The translations under genes and the position numbers were made by a program. A stretch of 13,754 nucleotides of DNA from Campylobacterota bacterium (GTDB lineage: Bacteria > Campylobacterota > Campylobacteria > Campylobacterales > JAADDG01). The notes beneath the pieces were generated by a model. The model worked only from the letters and a program-made list of their open reading frames with translations. It was not told the DNA's origin and did no database searches. The stretch covers positions 1 to 13,754 of the forward strand of contig JAADDG010000227.1 of the NCBI GenBank assembly GCA_013154075.1. The letters are read 5' to 3'. Shown here piece by piece: positions 5,834 to 12,258 of the stretch; the first letter of the stretch is position 1; each line of letters begins with the position of its first letter.

Positions 5834-6847
5834 CTAAATTTTTTTTAAAATATAATCCACTATCTCTTTTGCGCCGTTTGGTTGAATCAGATCTTTTAAT
5901 TGCAGACTGATTTGTTTGATATCTCTATCGATAAACTCAAATAAATCATCTTTCGTAAGCTCTTTTTGTGTTTTTAAAAAAGCCAAATTTTTATCGGCAA
6001 GAAATTTGGCGTTGAAGTATTGGTGATTCGAAGCTGCGTAAGGGTAGGGGATAAATAGAGTGGGGATTGCCGAGGCGGCTAATTCGAAAAGAGCGCTTGC
6101 ACCGGCTCTCGATACCGCAAAATCGGCCTTTTTTATAAATGAAGCTATGTCTTTGCTAAAGTCGAAAACCTCCGCTTCTATTTCGTTTGTTTCGTAAAAC
6201 TCCTTAACTCTTTTAAAGTCTCGTTTGCCGCATTGATGAATTATCTTTATTCCCTTTTTATTCAGCTCTTTTGCACAATTCATCGCAAAATCGTTTATAA
6301 AAACCGCCCCTTGGCTTCCTCCAAGAAAAATAATGCTCTTTACCTTTTCTCTAACTCTTGCATTTTTAAAAAATATTTCACTGATAGGATAATTTTTTAC
6401 GGGAGAATTTTCATCAAAAGAGCAGAAAAAAGCTTCGCTAAAGGGTTTTAAGATTTTGTTTAAATTTCCCTTTATAGAATTTTGTTCGTGAATGTAGAGT
6501 TTTTTCCTAAAAATTACGGAAGCTATCGAAGAAGGGGCTGCCGAGTAGCCTCCTACGGAAAAGACCGCTTTTATACCGTTTTTTTCGAAAATATTTTTAC
6601 ACTCTTTTGAATATTTAAGTATATTTAGCAGAGAGGAGATTTTTTTGATTCCTTTCTTGTTTACCACTCCTTCTGTTTTGAAAAAATATTTCTCTTTGAA
6701 ACCTTCGTCACTTTCAAACCACTCTCTATCCTGTCCGTAGTTTGAACCTATAAAGATCGGTTTTACGTCTCTTTTGTTAAGCTCCTCTTTTATAGCTTTC
6801 GCTATTGCAAGATGGCCTCCCGTACCGCCTCCGGTAATCGCTATCAA
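5834..6847 (-). CDS. murG: MurG, lipid II synthase (UDP-GlcNAc transferase)
   Basis: MurG transfers GlcNAc from UDP-GlcNAc to lipid I on the cytoplasmic face of the inner membrane, making lipid II. The 337-residue protein has both GT-B Rossmann halves: GGGTGGH at residues 6-12, YIHEQN ending at 123, GGSQGA at 176-181, SRAGAS at 246-251 followed by Glu255 (UDP-GlcNAc site), and NHQYFNA at 274-280. Length is slightly under the usual 350-360. The start is a TTG at 6847: the protein begins exactly at MIAITGGGTGG, AGGG lies about seven bases upstream, and no in-frame ATG exists nearby. The TTG overlaps the ftsW TGA as TTGA, so MurG translation is probably coupled to FtsW. Its product is flipped by MurJ and polymerised by FtsW with PbpB, both encoded in this window. 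Confidence 0.97.
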   Translation of the reverse strand: MIAITGGGTGGHLAIAKAIKEELNKRDVKPIFIGSNYGQDREWFESDEGFKEKYFFKTEGVVNKKGIKKISSLLNILKYSKECKNIFEKNGIKAVFSVGGYSAAPSSIASVIFRKKLYIHEQNSIKGNLNKILKPFSEAFFCSFDENSPVKNYPISEIFFKNARVREKVKSIIFLGGSQGAVFINDFAMNCAKELNKKGIKIIHQCGKRDFKRVKEFYETNEIEAEVFDFSKDIASFIKKADFAVSRAGASALFELAASAIPTLFIPYPYAASNHQYFNAKFLADKNLAFLKTQKELTKDDLFEFIDRDIKQISLQLKDLIQPNGAKEIVDYILKKI

Positions 6848-8001
6848 AGTTTAACCCTTTTGCTTATCATCAAAACCATTCCTATGGCTATCGCGTTTGC
6901 AAGAAGGGAGCTTCCTCCATAGCTTAAGAAAGGTACGGCTATACCTTTTATCGGAGTTAGGGAAGTTACTCCAAAAGAGTTCATCAAAAAAGAGGTAATC
7001 AGACTCAAAGCCACTCCGGCACTAAAGAGATAAAACGTCTTATTTTCACTCCTTGCCGAAATTTTAAAGACTCTGTAAGTCATTATAAAAAATATAAAAA
7101 TTATCGCTATTACGCTTAACGTGCCTATCTCTTCGGCTATTCCCGAGAGTACGAAATCGGTGTGAATTTCGCTCAAGAAACCGAGCTTAAAAGAGCCGTT
7201 TGCAAGTCCCTGCCCCGTAAATCCTCCATGTTTTATAGCATTTAATGAGTTTGTTATTTGCAAAGTATCGGGGGTGTCGCTAATTTTAAGGTAGTTTGAA
7301 AACGAATCGGGCAAAAAGGATAGAACGAAATTTTGAATGTTCGCCCACCATATTTTTATCCTCGCTATTCTGTGAGGGGAGGTGACTATCGCCATGATAA
7401 ATACGGCCATCGCGCTTAGAGTGATTATGAAAAAGAATCGATAACTGCTTCCGGCCAATACGGCCATTACCGCCAGAGTGATTCCGAGTACTATCACTTG
7501 CCCCAGATCGTTTTGAAGTATGGCTATTAGATAGATGACTATAAGAAAAGCTATCATATAGGGCAAAAATATTTTGATCTCTTCCAAAAGAGGTTTGTTG
7601 TTTTCTATCTTTCTGCTAAAACTCCATGCTAAGAAGAATATAAAACCTATTTTGAAAAATTCCACCGGAGCTATGGAGATACCTGCAAATTTTATCCACC
7701 GTTTGGCTCCTCCAACTTCCGTTACCAAAGAGTCGGGTAGAAACTGCATCATTACCATAAGGCCCAAACTGCCTAAAAATAGGGTAAAACCTAAAATATA
7801 CAGAGCTTTATCCGGATTTAGACGGGAGATTTGCCACATAAGATAGATGGAGATAACTCCCACTATAAGTTGTCTTATTAGAAAATGAAACTGACTTACG
7901 TCCCATCTTAAAACGGCGTAAGTTGTAAGTGAGTAGGAGAATATTATTCCTATAAAGATTAAAAATGAAGTGTATGAAAAAAGTTTACTATCCGTTTGCA
8001 T
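6844..8001 (-). CDS. ftsW: FtsW, SEDS-family septal peptidoglycan polymerase
   Basis: FtsW is the inner-membrane glycosyltransferase that polymerises lipid II at the division septum with its cognate transpeptidase (PbpB/FtsI). The 385-residue protein has about ten transmembrane helices and the SEDS signatures: GGAKRWI at 97-103, APVEFFK at 111-117, QNDLG at 163-167, HTDF at 280-283 followed by EE at 290-291, and the terminal VPFLSYGGSS at 356-365. The segment usually read as GLGxSxxK is GLANGSFK here. I call it FtsW rather than RodA because murG follows directly with a 4-base overlap. The start is the ATG at 8001, with a weak AGAGAA ribosome site. A good sigma-70 promoter lies about 25 bases upstream. 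The cognate transpeptidase is probably the pbpB product on the divergent operon. Confidence 0.95.
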   Translation of the reverse strand: MQTDSKLFSYTSFLIFIGIIFSYSLTTYAVLRWDVSQFHFLIRQLIVGVISIYLMWQISRLNPDKALYILGFTLFLGSLGLMVMMQFLPDSLVTEVGGAKRWIKFAGISIAPVEFFKIGFIFFLAWSFSRKIENNKPLLEEIKIFLPYMIAFLIVIYLIAILQNDLGQVIVLGITLAVMAVLAGSSYRFFFIITLSAMAVFIMAIVTSPHRIARIKIWWANIQNFVLSFLPDSFSNYLKISDTPDTLQITNSLNAIKHGGFTGQGLANGSFKLGFLSEIHTDFVLSGIAEEIGTLSVIAIIFIFFIMTYRVFKISARSENKTFYLFSAGVALSLITSFLMNSFGVTSLTPIKGIAVPFLSYGGSSLLANAIAIGMVLMISKRVKL

Positions 8002-8026
8002 CTTTCTCTTTTTCGTTTTTGTTTTT

Positions 8027-8056
8027 ATTATACAAATAAAAAGCTTATAAATTCAA
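8027..8056 (-). promoter_or_regulatory. Sigma-70 promoter for ftsW-murG
   Basis: On the minus strand TTGAAT (8051-8056) and an extended TGTATAAT (-10 TATAAT at 8027-8032) are separated by 18 bp, close to consensus. The predicted start near 8020 gives a leader of about 20 bases. It is the best sigma-70 promoter I see in the window and lies back to back with the sigma-54 promoter of the flagellar operon. Confidence 0.7.
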
Positions 8057-8131
8057 ATATTATGATTTTTATAAAAAGTTTTTTTTAGGAAAGATCGTTT
8101 GTAAGCAATAATTATCTTTTGTAATTTTTGC

Positions 8132-8147
8132 TGGAACGATAATTGCT
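8132..8147 (+). promoter_or_regulatory. Sigma-54 promoter for flgB-flgC-fliE-pbpB
   Basis: TGGAACGATAATTGCT carries GG at 8133-8134 and GC at 8145-8146, exactly ten bases apart, matching the -24/-12 consensus and the form used upstream of Campylobacter and Helicobacter rod and hook genes. RpoN with the FlgS-FlgR two-component system is the known activator of this gene class. The predicted start is near 8158, some 30 bases before flgB. Confidence 0.88.
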
Positions 8148-8188
8148 TGTTTTTTACAATATATTAAAATTTTTGGGAGTTTTTTGTA

Positions 8189-8620
8189 ATGAGTTTTTCT
8201 ATAAGTAAAGCTTACGACTTGATGGCCGAAGGATTGAACAATAGAGCTTTAAGACAAAAGCTTATCTCTTCCAATATCGCCAATATTGATACCCCTTTTT
8301 ATAAAGCAAGAGATATAGATTTCGAGACAATGCTTTCTAAAAAGGCTAAAAAGATTTTCGGCGAAGATAACGATAAAAAATTGAAACTTGCCATAACCGA
8401 TAAAAAGCATCTGTTGCCTCCAAGTGATTTAAACGATCTTAAACCCACTATCTTTTTTAGAGACGGTCATATGGCGAGAAATGACGGAAATACCGTGGAT
8501 TTGGATATAGAAACTACGGAGATGAGTAAAAATGCGGTGATGTTCAACGCTTTAACTTCCGCACTCAAAAAAGATTCTCAACTCTTTAGGGCCGTACTTG
8601 ACGCGTCGGCTAAAGTTTAA
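8189..8620 (+). CDS. flgB: FlgB, flagellar proximal rod protein
   Basis: FlgB is one of the rod subunits exported by the flagellar type III system and assembled between the MS ring and the distal rod. The 143-residue product has the N-terminal rod signature SSNIANIDTPFYKARDIDFE (about residues 28-47) and the C-terminal helix after DGNTVDLDIETTEMSKNAVMFNAL, which pairs with the N-terminal helix in the assembled rod. There is no cleavable signal peptide, as expected for a type III substrate. The ATG at 8189 has GGGAG about nine bases upstream. It is the first gene behind the sigma-54 promoter; flgC begins 13 bases after its stop. Confidence 0.97.
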   Translation: MSFSISKAYDLMAEGLNNRALRQKLISSNIANIDTPFYKARDIDFETMLSKKAKKIFGEDNDKKLKLAITDKKHLLPPSDLNDLKPTIFFRDGHMARNDGNTVDLDIETTEMSKNAVMFNALTSALKKDSQLFRAVLDASAKV

Positions 8621-8633
8621 TAAAGGAGATTAA

Positions 8634-9128
8634 ATGGCTTTTTTAAACGGTTTTGACATAAGCGGATACGGACTTTCGGCTCAAAGATTTAGAATAAACA
8701 TAATAAGCTCCAACATCGCAAACGCAAACACCACAAGAACCGCCGAGGGCGGACCTTATAGAAGAAGAGAGGTTGTTTTCAAAGCCGTAGATTTCGATGA
8801 GGCCTTGAATAATAGTTTGAGAGATTCCAATTCTCTTTTAGAATATGAAAATCCTCTTGACGAAATGAGAGAGGATAACTTTCCCACTCCCGTTATTGAA
8901 AACGTTATAGTCGATAAAGTGGTAAGAGACGATAGTAAATTTAAAATGAGATACGATCCGACTCACCCGGATGCCAATAGCGAAGGCTATGTAGCTTATC
9001 CCAATATTAACCCGGTAGTGGAAATGGCCGATTTAATCGAAGCTACGAGAGCTTATCAGGCCAATGTGGCTGCGTTTCAAAGCAGCAAATCGATAGCCCT
9101 AAACGCTATAGATCTATTGAAAGGATAA
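8634..9128 (+). CDS. flgC: FlgC, flagellar proximal rod protein
   Basis: FlgC is a rod subunit exported by the flagellar type III apparatus. The product is 164 residues, with an N-terminal rod motif (SGYGLSAQRFRINIISSNIANANTTR, about residues 10-36), then GGPYRRREVVF, and a C-terminal motif VEMADLIEATRAYQANVAAF typical of FlgC. The mid-region (about 55-100) is longer than in E. coli FlgC, as is usual in this lineage. AAGGAG lies six bases upstream of the ATG. fliE starts four bases after its stop, so the genes are tightly coupled. Confidence 0.97.
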   Translation: MAFLNGFDISGYGLSAQRFRINIISSNIANANTTRTAEGGPYRRREVVFKAVDFDEALNNSLRDSNSLLEYENPLDEMREDNFPTPVIENVIVDKVVRDDSKFKMRYDPTHPDANSEGYVAYPNINPVVEMADLIEATRAYQANVAAFQSSKSIALNAIDLLKG

Positions 9129-9132
9129 TTAG

Positions 9133-9435
9133 ATGGCTGTAAATTCGATAAATTCCTTAACTTCTCTTTTAAATTCGGAAACGGTGAAAAAAGGTAAAGA
9201 TAAAAGTAATATTTCAAGTAGTTTTGATAAAATACTCAAGGAGAGTTTACAGGAGGTAAACGATCTTCAAAAAGATGCCGACAAAGCGATGGCCGATATC
9301 GCTACCGGCGAAGTGAAAGATCTCCATCAAGCCGCTATCGCCATAGACAAAGCGGAAATCAGTATGAAGATGATGTTAGAGATCAGAAATAAAGCTTTGA
9401 ATGCTTATAAAGAGATATTAAGAACCCAAATATAG
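9133..9435 (+). CDS. fliE: FliE, flagellar MS-ring/rod junction protein
   Basis: FliE joins the MS ring (FliF) to the rod (FlgB) and is an early type III export substrate. The 100-residue protein has a disordered, Ser-rich N-terminus (about 1-25) and the family's helical region: SFDKILKESLQEVNDLQKDAD, then the diagnostic ATGEVKDLHQAAIAIDKAEISMKMMLEIRNKALNAYKEI to the C-terminus (split here only for reading; residues about 57-95). It starts four bases after flgC and ends 21 bases before pbpB. Confidence 0.96.
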   Translation: MAVNSINSLTSLLNSETVKKGKDKSNISSSFDKILKESLQEVNDLQKDADKAMADIATGEVKDLHQAAIAIDKAEISMKMMLEIRNKALNAYKEILRTQI

Positions 9436-9456
9436 TTTCGAAATAAAAAGGGGTAT

Positions 9457-11226
9457 ATGAGCGAGTATCATAAAAAGTCTAAAATAGTCGTTATATTTTT
9501 ACTTCTTTCCGTCAGTCTCTCCATTTTGGTTTTGAGATTCGTTTATATCAATTTAAAAGAGGCGGAAAATTTTCCCAAACTTTATAAAAAAGAAACGAAT
9601 ACGGCTATTAGAGGCAGCATAAAGAGTGCCGACGATTTTACCATAAGCAATAGCAAAAAACTATATAAAGCTGTCGTAAACACCTACACTATCGATCCCG
9701 ATAAGACGGATCTTTTCGTAAAACTCTTCTCTATCTATAGCGGAATAGATCCCAAAATCATAAAAAGAAAGCTCTCAAAAAGAGGACGGGTGGTAATCTC
9801 TTATAAAATAGATTCCAAAAATGCCGTATATTTGAAAGAACTTGCTAAAAAGCTATATTATTTAAAGGTATTTAGAGAATATGAGGATAAAAAAAGGCAT
9901 GTGATCTATAGAGAAGGGCTTGATATTTTAGAAAGCGGAGAGAATAGGGAGTATCGTTACAAAGATCTTTTTACCCCTTTTATAGGCTATGTAAACAAGC
10001 ATGATGACGGATATTTTACGAGAAATATAGGAATAAAGGGAATAGAGAAGTATTACGAAGAGTATCTCAAACCTATCCAAAACGGTTTTTTGTACGGCAA
10101 AAGGGATGTCGTAAATAATATCATTTTTAACAGATCTTCGAAAGTTAGAGCAAGGATCGACGGGGGAGATCTCTATCTTAATATCTCATTGAAACTTCAA
10201 AAATCTCTCGAGCATATTTTGGATAATATGAAAAAGGAGCTTGGAGCCAAAGAGATAGTAGCCGCCGTGATGGATAGTAAAAGCGGAAGAATCCTCTCGA
10301 TCGCCACTACCAAAAGATTCGATCCCAATCATATAACCAAAAAGGATTATTCGGCTCTCAATATAACCGCCGATGAATATCTTTATGAGCCTGGATCAGT
10401 AATGAAGCCTATTGCATTCTCTTTGCTTTTGAAAGAGAACAAAGTAAATCCGCTTGAGATGATAGAGCTATTTAACGGCGTATATAAACTGAAAAATTAT
10501 GTAATTAGAGACGATCACAGATTCAAAAAGCTGTCCGCCGAGGATGTGATAGTTCATTCAAGCAATGTCGGAATATCGATACTTTCTCAAAGACTTAAAG
10601 CAATAGATTTTTTTCAAGGCCTGATAGATTTCGGTTTTTCCAAACGCACGGGAATAGATCTCTTTTATGAAAAGAGCGGAAGAATTCCGAGTGTTTTGAA
10701 GATGCAGGATGAAGTTTACAAAGCTACAGTAGCTTACGGATACGGTTTGGAGGTAACGTTCGTTCAACTTCTAAAGGCTTATAATGTTTTCAATAACGAC
10801 GGTTTGGCGGTAAGACCGCTTATTGGAAATAGAATCGTTTTTAATAACAAAACTTTCCCAATCTCTTCTGGAGAGAGAAAAAGAGTTCTTCCAAGAGACG
10901 TTGCCGAAAAGATGAAAAATATTTTGATAAAGACGGTAAAAGAGGGAACGGGAAAGGCTACGATAATAGAAGGGCTTGAGATAGGCGGCAAAACCGGAAC
11001 GGCTCATATAGCTTCATACGGAAAATATAAAGAGAAATACAATAGTTCATTCTTCGGTTTTGCAAACGATAAAAAACATAGATTTACGATAGGTGTTTTG
11101 GTAATAGAACCTAAAACCGAAAATTATACCTACTTTGCTTCAAAAAGTGCGGTTTTGGTTTTTAGGAAGATAGTGGAAGAGTTGCTTGACGAGGGGATGC
11201 TCGTTAAAAGTAGTGATTCAAAATAA
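9457..11226 (+). CDS. pbpB: FtsI/PBP3-type septal penicillin-binding protein (class B)
   Basis: This 589-residue class B penicillin-binding protein is anchored by one N-terminal transmembrane helix (about residues 9-30) and catalyses peptide cross-linking in the periplasm. All three transpeptidase motifs are present: SVMK at 314-317 (Ser314 nucleophile), SSN at 368-370, and KTGT at 512-515. The N-terminal pedestal is weakly conserved: the usual RGxIxDRxG reads RGSIKSADD near residue 52. The ATG at 9457 has AAGGGG six bases upstream. The same order, flgB-flgC-fliE-pbpB, occurs in Campylobacter jejuni (Cj0528c to Cj0525c) as I recall. With 21 bases after fliE and no terminator, it should be transcribed from the flagellar sigma-54 promoter, although an essential division gene would be expected to have another promoter too. 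It overlaps the convergent deformylase-like gene by 23 bp. Confidence 0.94.
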   Translation: MSEYHKKSKIVVIFLLLSVSLSILVLRFVYINLKEAENFPKLYKKETNTAIRGSIKSADDFTISNSKKLYKAVVNTYTIDPDKTDLFVKLFSIYSGIDPKIIKRKLSKRGRVVISYKIDSKNAVYLKELAKKLYYLKVFREYEDKKRHVIYREGLDILESGENREYRYKDLFTPFIGYVNKHDDGYFTRNIGIKGIEKYYEEYLKPIQNGFLYGKRDVVNNIIFNRSSKVRARIDGGDLYLNISLKLQKSLEHILDNMKKELGAKEIVAAVMDSKSGRILSIATTKRFDPNHITKKDYSALNITADEYLYEPGSVMKPIAFSLLLKENKVNPLEMIELFNGVYKLKNYVIRDDHRFKKLSAEDVIVHSSNVGISILSQRLKAIDFFQGLIDFGFSKRTGIDLFYEKSGRIPSVLKMQDEVYKATVAYGYGLEVTFVQLLKAYNVFNNDGLAVRPLIGNRIVFNNKTFPISSGERKRVLPRDVAEKMKNILIKTVKEGTGKATIIEGLEIGGKTGTAHIASYGKYKEKYNSSFFGFANDKKHRFTIGVLVIEPKTENYTYFASKSAVLVFRKIVEELLDEGMLVKSSDSK

Positions 11227-11980
11227 AAAATAAAATAATAGGTATAGAATAGATAGCTACAGTTCCTATCGCGTTGGCTCCTTGACAGCTTGTACAGTTT
11301 TTGTACTTTTGTGTCTCATATTTTGCATAAATTGCATAAAAAATTAAAATTAAAAAGTTCAAAATCAAGATAGCTACATTGTGCGATAGCAGATTTTTAG
11401 CAAAATCGCTAAAAAATTTAAATCCAAAAAGCAGATATTCCGCAATTAAAGTTAGTCTAAGAGAGACTAAAATCTTATCTTTTACGAACGAAGTGGGGCA
11501 GGCGCCTGAGATTTCATAATTTTTTAAAAACTCTTTTTGCTCTTTTTTAGGTAGTTTATGAAGAGGAAGTCCTCCGAACGTGAGATCTATCTTTCTTTGA
11601 AGCCAAATAGCCTCTTCTCCGGTAGCATCCAAAAATTTTTGATTATTGTTTCTATCATAATACATTATCTTTACGCTCTCGTAGCGTTTTATCGTAAACT
11701 CTTTTCCTGGAATCGTTTCGTCTTCCTCTTTGGACTCTATAAAACCTTTATGAAAGTAAATGGTTGGATTTATAAGCTCTAAAAACTCTTTGTCCTTTTT
11801 GAAAACTATTACTTTTTTGGGTACTCCGATTTGAATAGCGGCTAATCCTTTTAGATTGTTAGCTTTGGCAACTTCTTTCATTCTATCTAACAATTTAAAA
11901 AGATTATCGTCAAACTCTCTTATAAATCCGCTGATTTGAAGCAGTTTGGTATCAGGATAAGTTAGCAGCTCTTTACTCAT
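11204..11980 (-). CDS. Membrane-tethered, catalytically degenerate peptide-deformylase-like protein
   Basis: Residues about 1-165 follow the peptide deformylase (PDF) fold: LLTYPDTKLLQIS at the start, then motif 1 GLAAIQIG at 45-52. The other two motifs are lost. EGCLSxPG reads EEDETIPG (85-92), with Asp87 replacing the metal-binding Cys. QHEIDH reads QRKIDL (128-133), so both metal-binding His and the catalytic Glu are gone. Deformylase activity is therefore not expected. A C-terminal extension absent from standard PDFs (about 170 residues) has two transmembrane helices, about 201-219 and 237-257, joined by a loop with Cys229-x-x-Cys232. With a cytoplasmic N-domain, that loop would face the periplasm. 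The ATG at 11980 has AAGGA seven bases upstream. It follows the 60-residue gene by 65 bp and is probably co-transcribed with the SQR-like gene. The function is unknown. Confidence 0.78.
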   Translation of the reverse strand: MSKELLTYPDTKLLQISGFIREFDDNLFKLLDRMKEVAKANNLKGLAAIQIGVPKKVIVFKKDKEFLELINPTIYFHKGFIESKEEDETIPGKEFTIKRYESVKIMYYDRNNNQKFLDATGEEAIWLQRKIDLTFGGLPLHKLPKKEQKEFLKNYEISGACPTSFVKDKILVSLRLTLIAEYLLFGFKFFSDFAKNLLSHNVAILILNFLILIFYAIYAKYETQKYKNCTSCQGANAIGTVAIYSIPIILFFILNHYF

Positions 11981-12013
11981 CTATTTTCCTTGATGGATTT
12001 TTGGGAAGATCTT

Positions 12014-12037
12014 GAGAGGGGGGGAAAAATCCCTCTC
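12014..12037 (-). other. Stem-loop between the 60-residue gene and the deformylase-like gene
   Basis: A perfect 7-bp stem (GAGAGGG 12014-12020, CCCTCTC 12031-12037) with a 10-base loop follows the stop of the small gene by 8 bases. On the minus strand no T-run follows, so it is a poor terminator; partial read-through, or a transcript-stabilising 3' end for the upstream genes, is more likely. Confidence 0.5.
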
Positions 12038-12045
12038 TAAGAGAT

Positions 12046-12228
12046 TTAGTGATGGCTTTTTGCAACCACTTTAAGCATTTTTAGATTTATGGCTATAAAT
12101 CTTATAAATTGATAGATTTTGCAAGTTCTTAGGAATCTTTGAAACGGACCCGGTGCCATCGTTTCGAAAGATTTACTATCGTAAGGTTTGATATTTTTCA
12201 TTATCTCTTCATATCCGCCTATTGCCAT
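12046..12228 (-). CDS. Small basic protein encoded after the SQR-like gene (unknown)
   Basis: I do not recognise this 60-residue protein. It is likely real: it starts 30 bases after the stop of the flavoprotein gene on the same strand, and has a strong AAGGAG five bases before the ATG at 12228. The first half is polar, with Pro and Gly (KPYDSKSFETMAPGPF). The second half, residues about 30-57, is a basic helix rich in Ile, Phe and Leu (RFLRTCKIYQFIRFIAINLK), with one Cys at position 36 and a HisHis end. That composition fits a peripheral membrane helix rather than a true transmembrane span, because Arg43 and Lys50 interrupt it. SQRs are monotopic membrane proteins, so a role as a membrane or quinone-site accessory is an inference from context only. 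Confidence 0.72.
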   Translation of the reverse strand: MAIGGYEEIMKNIKPYDSKSFETMAPGPFQRFLRTCKIYQFIRFIAINLKMLKVVAKSHH

Positions 12229-12258
12229 ATTCTCTCCTTTTTAATTTTTTGTTATTTT

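Noticed and set aside
11204..11980. Functional peptide deformylase (def)
   Set aside because: Only the GLAAxQ loop survives; all three metal ligands and the catalytic Glu are replaced.
12014..12037. Strong intrinsic terminator after the 60-residue gene
   Set aside because: The stem is good, but no T-run follows it on the minus strand; recorded only as a stem-loop.
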